NCBI GenBank assembly: GCA_033439255.1
Contig: CM065885.1
Location: 124,001-188,000 of the forward strand
Reading direction: 5' to 3'
DNA from: Hericium rajendrae
Lineage: Eukaryota; Basidiomycota; Agaricomycetes; Russulales; Hericiaceae
Length of the DNA: 64,000 bases
Made by a program: the position numbers and the translations under genes. Below are positions 1 through 12,000 of the stretch, one piece after another. Under the pieces are notes generated by a model. That model did no database searches and was not told where the DNA came from. It was given only the letters and a program-made list of their open reading frames with translations. Numbering within the stretch: the stretch's first letter is position 1; every line of letters begins with the position of its first letter.

Positions 1-2485
1 GGACGGGTCAGGCATGATAAGGACTGGGGACGAGGTGAACGCAGCTTTAAGAGCCTCAAAGGCATGTTGACATTCAGCAGACCAGGCCCAAGGATGGTCT
101 TTCTTGGTAAGGTCAAACATGGGACGAGCGACTTTGGAGAAGTCCTGGATAAAGCGCCGATAGAAGTTGCCGAAGCCAACAAAGGACTGGACGTCCTTGA
201 CGTTACGAGGGGCAGGCCATTCAGCAATGCCTGCAACCTTGACGGGGTCCATGGCGAGTGTGTTATGGGAGACAATGAGACCAAGGAACTCAACTGAGGG
301 CTGCTCGAACGAGCACTTCTCTGGTTTGAGGAAGAGGTCATTGTCCTGGAGGCGTTGGAGGACCTTGCGCACAAGGTCGCGATGTTCTTCGAGGGTTTCG
401 GTGAAAATGAGGATATCGTCCATGTAAATGACGACTTTGCCCGTATCGATGAGATCCTTGAAAAGTTCATTCATCATTCCTTGGAACGTGGCAGGGGAGT
501 TGGTAAGACCAAAAAACATCACCAGGGGTTCAAAGAGACCGCGGTTGGTTTTGAAGGCGGCTTTCCATTCGTCGCCCTCCTTGATGCAAACGTTGTTGTA
601 ACCCCAACGAACGTCCATCTTGGAGAAGACTTTGGCACCCTTGAGCTTGTCAACGAGTTCAGAGATGAGGGGCAGGGGATATTCATTCTTGATGGTGCCT
701 TTGTTGAGGGTGCGATAGTCCTGGACGGGGCGTAGTTTTTCATCCTTTTTCTTGATAAAGAAGAAGGGACTCGCCATAGGGGATTTGGAAGGACGGATGT
801 AGCCTTTCTTGACCTGGTCATCAAGGAATGAATCGAGGTCCTCCTGCTCGGTAGGAGCCATGGGATAGACCTTGCATGAACGGGGTTCAAAACCATCTTT
901 CAGGTCAATGGCGTGATCCCAAGGGCGACGTTCGGGGAGGCGATGGGAGGATTCCTCGTCGAAGACAGGTTGGAAGTCCTGATACTGAGGGGGAACCATC
1001 TCAGCAAAGGACTTTTCGGCAACACGAGTGGCCACACGCTCCGCCAGTTTCTGAGCATTGGTGAAAGAGCGACGGATACGGATGGTGTGTTGATAGTCAG
1101 GGTCGTCGTCTGGTGGGGGTGGTGTGTCCCAGTCAGGGAGAACACCAGCTAGACGAAGGCCCTCTTCAACCCAGTCATCATCGACATTAGGTCGGGGGTC
1201 ATCGTCCTCAGTGAATAGACGTGCAGGGACTTTGGACAGGTGGATGCGGCGAAGGCGGACACCTTGGACTCGGCGAGCGGGGATCACATATTTGGGAAGT
1301 GGAGCAGCGACAAATGGCGGGGGCAGTGGGAGCAATGGAGGGGGGCAAGGTGGGGGGAGCAGTACTGCAGCAGTGCTGAGGACTGGTGGACAAGGGGCTG
1401 AGTGGCGGCGTTCAGTGCGAGTGGACAGGTTCTTGACTGGGGGTCTATTCAGAGTGCAAGAGGGAGGGCAGCGAGTCATGTCGACACGACGAGAGACCCA
1501 ATCAATTTCAGGGTTGTGTTCCTGTAACCAATCGGTCCCAAGGATAATGTCGTAGTCGCCAATGTCAACGAGATAGAACTCAGCTGTCTCCTCATGGAAG
1601 GACGTCGAGTCCTTGGCGTAAATGCGGATGTTCTGGTTGACGGAATAGCGAACCCAGCCCATGATGTTTTCGGAGTTGTCCACATTGCGAACGGGAAAGG
1701 GTTTAGGGAGTTTCTTGAGGGGGAACTGGTGTTTCTTGGCAAACTCGGGGTGCATAATGATGCCTTCTGCACCACTATCGAGAAGTGCCTCAGCGTCGAT
1801 TTGTTTCTTGATCGGGGCAGTGATAATCTTGGCCTGGAGCGTAATGGACGGTGTCTGATGGTTGGGCGTGATAGCGGACATGCGCAAAGACGATGGATAC
1901 GATTGCTCACAGGGGTCAGATAGTACAGAGAAGCAATTCGACGGATCAAAGAAATGTTTCTTGCCACCCACGGACGACGTGACCGGGGGGCGCTTTAAAA
2001 ACCCTCAACCATATCCTTTAATGCAGCCTTTGCCTCTTCCCTCTCTTCCTCGCTCAAGTCCTTCAACTGCGACGATAAGTCGGCGATGGACCTGTTGATG
2101 GCGGGGACAGCGAGGGCGGCGGCTGCATCTTCTGGAGCTACTCCCGGGGCAGAGCCGGTTTCTAGCGCTCGGACACGAGGGATTGGGGCACGGGGGTTGG
2201 AGTCGGCATTGAGGGGGCAGTCGCGGAAGCCATGGCCCTTCTGGCGGCAGCGGAAGCAACCGCCCTCACGCCTGAGACGCTCACGGTCAGGCTCCGAGAG
2301 TTTGGGCAGTGGGGCACCTGTAGCAGCAACTGTGCGGGATCGGCCAGTAGATGTGGACTGAGGGGAGCGAGTGCTCACCGGGGTGCGCCCAGTTGTAGGG
2401 CGGGGACTCTGGAACCGGGTGCGCATGAGGTAGGCAGCATTCCTGTCATGGGCCCTCGCCTTCCACTCATCCAGGGTGGTGGGCG
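1..2485 (-). mobile_element. Ty3/gypsy fossil, pol and 3' gag part
   Basis: Remains of a Ty3/gypsy LTR retrotransposon read on the minus strand and running off the left edge of the window. From right to left it shows the end of gag with a CCHC zinc knuckle (CFRCRQKGHGFRDC, about 2215-2260), a retropepsin-like protease signature (DSGAEG, about 1770-1800), a long linker, and a reverse transcriptase with the YMDD catalytic motif (about 410-430) flanked by typical Ty3 blocks. RNase H and integrase would lie outside the window. The element is interrupted at 2485 by KDZ-1; its other half resumes at 26081. It looks broken, with several breaks, and is older than KDZ-1. Confidence 0.9.
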
Positions 2486-2620
2486 CAGGCGTAAGTGTAG
2501 ACCTTTAGCTTAGTGTACCGGCACCTGCCACCCGACACAATCACTAATCACCGGCCACCTACCATCAGCCACTTACCATGAATTTAGCTAAATGTCGCCT
2601 TTGTGCGTTTAGCTAAATGC
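2486..2620 (+). repeat. left terminal inverted repeat of KDZ-1
   Basis: Pairs with 25938-26070 on the other strand at roughly 80-85% by eye. Shared blocks include GTAGACCTTTA, GACACAATCAC, CGGCCACCTACCA and two copies of the palindrome ATTTAGCTAAAT near the inner end, a possible transposase or protein-binding site. The divergence suggests an older insertion than KDZ-2. Confidence 0.85.
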
Positions 2621-3034
2621 TCCATCCTGATAAACATACAATCTTATCTTCTCATATTAAGTCACTTGTGACATCTTTCGCTTACAAGCAAGCAAATCGG
2701 GAGAGGAACAAGATATTCATTGCATACGGAAATAATGGTATTATGTAAACATCAATTTTGTGCTCTACAAACAGATCACTTTCCGATAAGATAACAGTAC
2801 AGGGGGAGCAGGCAGGAGGCGGGGCGATTGCAGCCCAGTTCTAGATGGGACAGAGGGGCAAGGAAAGGCATTGCAAGTTGTTAAGAAGCAGGAATGATAA
2901 TGGCCATGAAGGGGGCAATGAAAACAGTCGATACAAGAGAGGAATGCAAGGGAGCCAGACGCAGCGAGATGGGCTTGAGAAAATGGACACGAACGTCAGC
3001 GCTTTCCTGGCAGCCAAGAGACACCACGCACCTG
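2621..3034. other. subterminal non-coding part of KDZ-1
   Basis: Between the left inverted repeat and the transposase stop codon. The first ~170 bases are AT-rich, then purine-rich. No ORF or RNA gene is supported; it probably contains the transposase 3' UTR and terminator. Confidence 0.5.
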
Positions 3035-6000
3035 CTAATAATCCTCCTCATCTATCCCATTCTCAAGCTCAACCCTCATAACAGGTGGCCCCTCAGGTGC
3101 AGCATCTGCATCATCTTCTAAGTACGCGCTGCCGTCTAGAACAGGCCTAGCCTTAACTCGCACCGCAGCCCAGCAGTTGCTGAACTTGGTAGCAAGGCTG
3201 CGATACATGGCAGCTTGCTCTGCTGCATAGGCATGGACGCCCTCCTTCAGTGCTTGGTCTAGAAGACTGTCTTCGTCGATGGAGGCGTCCCGTCTTGCAG
3301 ATCGGTCTTCCCACAAGGAGGCCTCTGTGGCAAAGGTTTCGAGAACACGTCGCATCTCCTCCTCGACGTGCTCAACTTCCTCATGCCATCGAGCAGCACG
3401 GACCTTTGCTTTGGCCCACTCAACACGAAGCGCTGAATAAAGACTTTAACAATAGCAAAGAAAGCAAGGCAGCTCGACTACTCACCTTCCTGCAAAGCGG
3501 GATCATTTTCGTCCGCTGCTGAGGGCACAGCATGCCATATCCAGGAGACGGTCGGGTTCGGGTTCCTCTTGCCTTTGCTCTGCAGTTGACTGTGCTTGCC
3601 TTGCCGTTTGCTGGAAATCAACTCGCTGCCACGGCTCGGCCTTCCCAAGTCTTGAACAGAAGCAGCACCTTCACCAGCGTTCCCACCCCCCGGTAGCTCT
3701 ACGACATCAAGCAGGTTTTCACGTAGCATGCGAACATCTGCGTCTTTGAGCTCGCAGAGGGTGTTGGTCCAGCTACCGCCTCCAGTCAGACTCAGCAACG
3801 CGGAGTATGCATGCTGGTAGCGAAGCTTCAATAGCTTCACACGTTCATCGATCCGTGTCTGCGTGTGTCGAGCACGCGTCTGTCGACGCTGGCCTTCAAT
3901 GTTGTTGATCTTGAAGTTGTTGAAGTACGATTGCATTTGGAGGTGACGCCGCAAGTCGTCCAGAGCGTCCTCCGCCTCTGCAGTCCGAAGTCTGGTTTCC
4001 ACGTCTGCGAGAGCGACAGAACAGGCAGCCTGCCGCGACTCTGGCCCCTCAAGATCCGACGGCATTCGCAGCTCGAGATCTTCGGCTGCGACTTGGTCAA
4101 TTGCTGGTCGGTCGCCATCGTTGCCATCGTCACCGCGGTTCGCTTGCAAGCCAGGCATGTGGATAGCCTGCTTTCTTCGAAAGCGCCGAACTCTGCGCAT
4201 GAATGCCCGACGACGATCCTCGAAGTCAGAGATCTGCAGAGTGGTGGGCGACTTCGTCGATTGTAAATCGTGACGAAGCAGGCGTCTACACAGTTTTGTT
4301 GAGCTACAAAATCTAAGACAAATGCAAAGAGAACTTACTGTGTTTGTTCCAGCTCGAGGCCAAGCAGCAGGAAAGACGACGTGCTAGCATCGCTCTCCTC
4401 ATCCACAGCTTGCCCATCAGGAAAATGTAGAGGTACTATATAGTCCTATCAGAGTTATATAGAGTTCCTAGGGCCATAGCATTGCCCTTTACTCCATAGC
4501 CTATATAGCTAAGGAGAGATGCTATATAGTGCTATAGAGCTCAAGAGGGATGCTATGAAGTGCTATCATAGTTATCATAGCTTACTATGCAACTATCATA
4601 AGACATATAGCTATGAATGCTATGAATGCTATATCACTGATACAAACTATGTCTATAAGATAGACTTGACATATTTATATAAGCTATGTTCATAAGGTAG
4701 ACTTGACAGATCTATAAAAGCAATGAAAGCTATTTATATTATCTAATCTACAATCAGACTACAAACAAATTTTCACAAGTTTCAAATTAACAAAAACTTG
4801 GGGGAAGAGGGCCAATGCTGTGCATGGCAAAACGATTCCTTTTTTTATTATTAATGAAGGTATATAAATAAATTACCTCACACATAGATCAGACACACCA
4901 TGTCCTGCCTCTGATGTCTCATGCATGGGCTCAGATGCTACATATGCTAGCATATGTATGGTTGATAAATGGTCATAGTCATGCACAAGCACATCAATTA
5001 GCACACCTGTATAGGCATGTCATGTATGGCCATACACAGGTACACTACATCTTGCATGCAGGCCTGTACCTCATGCCTTATACTTGGCATGTAGCATTGT
5101 GCTGGGGCCAGTGCCTCATGCATGCCTGCTACACCTCATGCCAGCCCACTGTGCCTCATGTTCACTGGCCACACCCTATGCTGGTCCACCACATCTCGAT
5201 GTACCTTGTGGATGGGCCAGTGACAGCTCAGAGATGGCTACAGCTGAATGTGAGCATGTCAGTCAGCACAACCATATACACACATTGTGTGTTGCCATGT
5301 GCAGATGTGTCACCTGCCTGTACCTTTGTTGAGATCAGGGCAAACGCCCATTACTAAAGCACACTAAGTGTGATTTTCATCTTATCTCGTTCCTTACCTT
5401 TAGATTAGATGTTTTGGGCCTGGAGCCCAGATCGATTATGTACACTACTGTACAGTTGCTTTCAGCCCCTCGCACCATTGATGTAGGCACAAGTTTGCAG
5501 GATGTTTACCTCAGTGAATTCTTCTATCACTGAGGTATGTGATCTACACTTCTTTTATTGATTATTAATGTACTTACTCCATGGGCAGTCCTGACTGCTT
5601 GGTATTATTCTAGGTACATAATCAATGCAGTGAATTCTTCTATCACTGAGTCCTGACTGCTCAGTATCATTTTAGATACCTCCCATAAGTTGCCAGACAT
5701 TGGTATGCTATGACATTATTGGATGATGCAACCTATGAGGTCCTCATCTCATTTCTCCAGCACAAGAGTGAAGCTTTCAACAAATATGTGAACTACGAGA
5801 AATTTGTCCAAGTTTATCGGGGGGTCTCTGTAATACAGACTTTCTGTTCTGACCGGGGTGGTGAGTACACCAGCCTCACATTCGAAGGTCATCTTGCGAA
5901 GCAAGGCACACATCATGAAAAGACAGTCCATGACTCGTCTTCACAGAATGGCACCACAAAACATTTTTTTCCACATGAGTGTCACATGTGCACTTGCGAT

Positions 6001-9000
6001 ACTATTGGCTGTGAGACTCTCTAAATTCCTCTGGGCCACTGTGATGCAACATGCCATGTGGCTTTGAAACTGCACCAGAGGAAAGATCACTGGCAACCAA
6101 ACCTGGTATGAATGGGCATTCAGCGAGAAACCAGACCTGTTGGACCTGCATGAATTGGAATGCCTCATCTGGGTCTGCATTGAGAACTGACAGAAGCTTG
6201 ATGAATGTGCTGACAAAGGGAAGTTCATCAGCTACAGCAGCAAGAGCAAAGGAATATTAGTATGTTGGCCCTGCAAGCATCAGGAAAAACCAGAGTTTCT
6301 CTAAATTGGATGATGTGCCTATAGAAGCACTGATGTGGCTACAGAAGCCTGATGGTAACTACCGGAGTTTTCTGGCTGATCCTGTAGCTCTTCTATTACA
6401 TACTATATGACTGCATTTAGGTCTTGTAGTACATCTTGTTCTACTGTAGTCTCTTGTAGTTCCTTGTAGCTACACTGTCTTTTTAATTCACTATAATGCT
6501 TAGAGTCTTTCAAAAATGATGTGAGGCTTGTGTTTCATCATATAATTTGACTGATTTGATGTCTAATGTGATGTCACCACTAGTGACATGTCACATGCAC
6601 ATACGATGTGCCTCTAGTGCAGTTCTCACTCTGTATCTGTGTCCCAAAGTAAACATAACATGGCAAGTCAGACCAAAGGTGAGTGTATTCAAGTATTCTT
6701 GATCAACACTTTCTAGGAAGTTCAGGATAGCACCTGCACATGAGCAACATTGATTTACAAAAGGTACGTGTGGCAGACACTCTGATTGACTCTATCATAT
6801 CCTAGATTTCAATGTTGTGCACCAAGCAGTGCACCGATTGGCATGCGTATATATGCATTCAAAAGGTACAAATCACCGCTTTCTGACATATCAAAAACAT
6901 CACCAGTGCATTCCCTCATCATAAAGATGCCCTCAAAAACATATTTTTGCTAACAGTTTCAGAGATTTTGTTCTGGTGGCTCGAGTTTTGCAGCTACCAG
7001 GGTGCATGGTGGCTTATTTGAAAGGTCTTGATGAGCTCATTCCAATGCACTAAAAATGTCTGTGGTATGCCCATTTCTCATTATGCTACAGCATTTTTGC
7101 TTAGGAGGGGTGATTTTTAGATCTTCTCAGATCATGTCATGTATGGCACCATTCGAAAGCTACAAGTGACTGCTTCTAGGAACAGTTAAAATGCCAGCAG
7201 TATGTACTTTCCTTGCAAAGATATTCACAAATTACTGTTTGACCTCCATTTTCAGAGATTTTAGCCCTAGAGGACGAGTTCTGTGCCTATCATGGCACAC
7301 GAGGGCTCTTCGAAAAGCTATGGATAAGTGCTTTCAGACAATCCAAATAGATTTGGGGTGCATGCAGTATTCAAGGCACTATGCCACTTTTTGTATCTAC
7401 TAAAGGTCACCCATGGTGTTTGCACTGTAGTGTCTTCAATATTCAATATATCACATTGTACAGGGTGCCGTTTGAAAGCTACGAAATACATGGTTTGAAC
7501 GGTACTAGGTACATGCTAATCAGATAAGAATTGGTGTTTTTAGAAGAGAAACAGAGATCTATCCAGGGGCCCAGAACACTCTCCCATGCCCCTTGCAGCT
7601 GCGTGACACACAACTAAGAAAGACAAATTGCCAAATATGGCAATCTAATTTTTACCAGTACAAGGTAAACATAAGTTGGTGTAGAACTAACACTACTAGA
7701 TGTTCTAAAAAAACTTGTAAGTAGTGTAACTTACGATGTATTCTGCAAGGGGGCAGAAATCAGATTGCCAAATATGGCAATCTAATTTCTGCCTTTGGTG
7801 TTGTTTGGCCTCAGGACTTGCCAGCAACGTGTGTTGTCCTCACCACTCTTCCTCACTCTCTCCTCACTCTCTTCCCTGACTCGCTTTCTTTTTTCTCTTT
7901 CTTTTTCTCTTATTTTATTGTAAGTCTTTTTTTCTTGGCTTCTCATTTCTTTTCAAGCCAGTTGGGTGCAAGAGGCTGCAACAAGAATGTAACAGGTAAG
8001 TAAGCTTGTTTTTATCTTATAAGTTTCAGTGCTGATGTGCACACCTACCTGCCTACTCACACACTCACCTACTTGTCTACTCACACACTTGCCCACCCAC
8101 CCCCGCTCGCTCGCCCACCCACCTCTGCTCACTCGTCCACCCACCTCTGCTCACTCGCCCATCTGCCTACCCACATGCTCACCCACCCACCCCCGCTTGC
8201 TTGCTCATCTGCTCACCTGCTTGCTCACTTATCCACATGCCTGTCGCCCACATGCTTGCCTGCTCACCTACATGCCTGCCTACCTGCATGTCTGCCCACC
8301 CACATGCTCACCTGCACATCCATATGCCTGTACCCTACACCCCTGCATGCTCCCCTTATATACATAGATGAGTTGGAATAGTATAGATTAGAGTACTTAG
8401 TTTTTTTGTCATTAGTACAAAAATGAGATATTGAATGTTTTGATTTATTAACATTGTGTGAAATAAACTGCTAACATTAGTAGTCTATGCTTAAGATTGT
8501 AGAACTACTATAACAAGTTTGGTTACTACAGTAGAAAGATCCTCACTACAGGTTACTACAGATGCCACCGTAGAAGGGGGAGTTTCTACGAGTACTATGG
8601 GTACTATAGGAGCTACAGGTAGCTATGGTAGACTACAGATTGCTACTATAGCTAATGGTAGCAACTTCTGTTTTTTCAGATGAAACACTTGATCATCATC
8701 GAGTGCAACGTTGTTTGGAACAATGCTGCACTGCTGCCGCTGACATGCTCGCAGATGATTGGCTAATTGAACTTTTTGACACTCATGCTCCAGAGGGGTG
8801 GGTCGCCATTGATGGGGACAATGCTGCACTGAGAGATACCCCTGCGATGGACTGTACTGTCTCTGAGGCTGACCAACTGCCTCCAGACCACGTGTCGCCA
8901 ACCACTACAGAGCAAGCCCTGCATGATGTGCTAGCTGACACTCTGCCTGATGTGATGAATGTACCTGCAACTCGCCAGAGCAAGTCCTTGTCCACAACAC

Positions 9001-12000
9001 AACGTGCCGCCGCACTACAGACCCCATTGCCAGTACATACGCACAGTGAACCACCAACCATGCTGGATGCATCTCGAGCACAGTGCATATCATGCCTTTC
9101 TGCTATGTCTGTCTACTTCAAGCTAGTACTATGATAGGACATATAGATCAACACTCATCAGGAACCTTGACAACTTTCTGATTGACCTGCAGCCATCTGA
9201 TAGCATCTGTCAGAACTCGTGCAAGTGAAATCAGATGAATCAGATGGTATAAGCCAGCATCAGACACTATCAGACACTATCAGTTTGTTGGACCTCAAGC
9301 TGAGCTCAGAAATTTCTCAGAATGCTCTCAGTTTTATGTAAATTTTGGATATCAGAAATTATGCTATAGTGGATAGTTAGAGATGGATAACTACTATAGC
9401 TAACAATAGATGTTAACTCTTAAATATATAAGCTGAATCAGATATTGTCATTTGAAAAGTAATCTCAGACAGATTAGATCCTACAGTAGGGTTAGAAACT
9501 GTCAGACTCATCAGAAAATTGTCAACCTTCCTGATGCTGGGCTATGTAAAATTTTAATTTTTCAGATGATATACGCTACACCAACTCATATATGCACTTT
9601 TGGCTCACATTTTTTGACCTATGTATACCTTTGTTGATCTACTTACACGTGTATCAACCCATGAGCATCACAGCAAACTTATGTATGCTCCTACTACCTC
9701 ATACATAAGCCTGTGCACCTTCTATTGATTTGTATGCATTGCTGCTAGCACCAAAGACAGAATTTAATTTCTATATTTGGATTTCTTTTTCTGACTTTTA
9801 CAAAAAATAACATAACTCATACTAGTTTTTTTAATAGAGCTTATATCTCTTCAATGTATAATCTAGTTAGTATTTTTCTATTTTACATGCATTAAATACT
9901 ATTAAAATTGAATTTTCACTTTCAAATCATATTTTATATACTGACAGAAATTAGTGACCAAATATGGCAACTACTTTCTGATAAAATTACCTGTCGACTA
10001 GCATGAAGGTCCAGAGTAACAAAAAACTCATACAAATGCATGAGAGCATCAATTGTGCAAACATCACTTTAAGCATATAAAAAAACACTATTTAATCTAA
10101 TCTAATCATGAGTAGTTCAGCTCCTACCTCTGATAACTCTACATTTTCTGCTATGTTATATATCTTAGCACCTTATTTTATATATAATCTTGTGTGTTAT
10201 ATAGTACACACTTGTTATACCTTATTCTACTTAGCCCGATATATGATATACACTATTATATATGCTTATACTATAGATACTTGTAATATCTACAATTATA
10301 ATAGTAGTCTAGTTGTATGTCTAATCAAACAAGATTCAAGATTGAATATATGATCAATGTCAAACATTGTATTGTTGAACAAAGCTAATGGTCAATCACG
10401 TGATCAATAGCAGACCTTGTTCGGCCGCACAAGGTCTGGTGGCTGTGCTTAGCTTATGTCAGCAGTAGTTGATGTTGCGCTCTCTGCTCTTGGTTCTTTT
10501 CTTCAGATAGCTTTGAAGTCAGTGTGATACTACCAGTAGTGCACACTGACTACAAGGCTTGGACACGCCCAGTCCCCATCTACAGCGAGTTGCGGCTGAG
10601 GTGTCCAATGATGGTGTAGGGCCATCACCAACTTTCTGGATCTCTTCTGATGATGTGGCATAGAGATTGCACCATGGCCCTCTCAATACCACATGAATCA
10701 GAATGAGTGAAAGCTTGTTGGAATCAGATTTAGAATAGCTTTAGAATAGTGCCATAAACAGCAAGATAGCATGGCAAAATGCTGATCTATTGGACTATAT
10801 GTCTGTGATGATGTGGCAGACTAATTGCTTTATAGCTCTGCTGATACTGCATCAATCATGATGTATAAGAGCTTATTGAAATCAGATTTACAGTAGCTTT
10901 CTAACAGTATAGTTTACAACATTATAGCACCATTGGTTGTTGAGATAGGAGACAATACTGTTTTGTTGATGTGGCACATAAATCAAGAAATATCTCTGCT
11001 TGGAGTGATCCGATTTTTATATTCTAAATTGGGTTGGGAAGATGTAATCCAAAGTTTGAACACAATTTACCGTTTGTCGATTGATTGCTTCATTGCAGAG
11101 CTATAAAGCAATCACTGTATATAGTGTATTGGCTCTCTAGGCGATTTATGCTTATGTAAGCGGGCGCTAAGACCTTGTTCGGCCGCACAAGGTCTTGTAG
11201 GATCACATGACCGAGTCTCAGGACCCACTGCTACCGATAAATTGCATTTTTTGTTCATTTTATCAATAAACAGTATGTACATTTGTTTGCTATGTATCAT
11301 TTTAGTGGCTGTGTCTTTCTGTGAGCAGTTAATTGTGTTGGAGACCAGCTTTCTGATATATTAGGACGCATTTGAGAACAAGTGAATCGGTTGAGTATTG
11401 ATTAAGTTAGCTGGAGTTCAAGCATTCTAGGGGGAAAATGCAGAAACAATTCGCATTCTGCGAGTTTTGCACCGATCCTGATGCATGAGGTACCGTCAGA
11501 AAGCTATCAATAAGTAGATTCTGATGCACGTTAGAACGAGTAAATCGGTTGGGAATTGACCTAGTTAGCTAGGGTTCAAGCATTTTAGAAGAGGAAAAAA
11601 AGAAACACTTTGCATTCTGCAAGTTTTTAACCGATTTGGATGCATAAAATATGGTAGCAAAGCTATAAGTGAGTAGATTTAGAGGCATTTAAGAACAAGT
11701 AAATCGGTGGAGAATGGACTAAGTTAGCTCAAGTTCAAGTATCATAGAGGGGAAATATAGAAATTCATTGCATTCTATGTGTTCTGCACAGATCAGGATG
11801 CAAAAAATACTGTCAGAAAGCAATAAATGAGCAGATCCAGATGCATTTGAGAACAGGTGAATTGGTCAAGAACTGATCAAGTTACATTAAATCAACAAAG
11901 TTTGACCAGAGCTGGAGTTGAACCTGCAAACTCGTCAGATTGAAGATGTGTGATTATATAAGCCAACTGCCTAATGGGGATGGTCATCGTTTGCATGTCG

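Larger units (their letters stand above)
6278..8682 (+). mobile_element. element A1 (CATC-type, A family), about 2.4 kb
   Basis: Begins CATCAGGAAAAACCAGAG and ends CTGTTTTTTCAGATG; the outer ~20 bases are imperfect inverted repeats. Flanking dinucleotides are AG and AA, so the duplication is imperfect here. It is homologous over its whole length to A2 (37845-44332 minus its hAT). Parts in order: subterminal CTGTAG/CTACAG-rich arm; several degenerate ~160-bp units sharing CGAAAGCT and CTTTCTG words; a hairpin at 7752-7793; a pyrimidine-rich stretch; a GGTAAGTAAG splice donor near 7993; a CTCACCCACC minisatellite (about 8040-8330); and a second arm rich in CTACAG. No protein-coding ORF of credible composition. 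Confidence 0.8.
5700..9134 (+). mobile_element. Ty1/copia fossil, integrase region, interrupted by A1
   Basis: Plus-strand remains of a Ty1/copia retrotransposon. The part 5700-6277 shows the integrase core, with CSDRGGEYTS and VHDSSSQNGTT as recognisable landmarks. The part 8683-9134 resembles the acidic linker between integrase and reverse transcriptase. Element A1 (6278-8682) sits between them. No LTR pair or reverse transcriptase is visible, so the copy is truncated and has several breaks; it is an old fossil. Confidence 0.75.

Noticed and set aside
4914-5357. 147-aa ORF in the composite insert
   Set aside because: Driven by CATG/CACA-rich repetitive DNA; His/Tyr/Cys-rich, no domain.
8040-8335. 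CRISPR-like array
   Set aside because: Short C-rich words without fixed repeat and spacer lengths; a minisatellite in a eukaryotic element.
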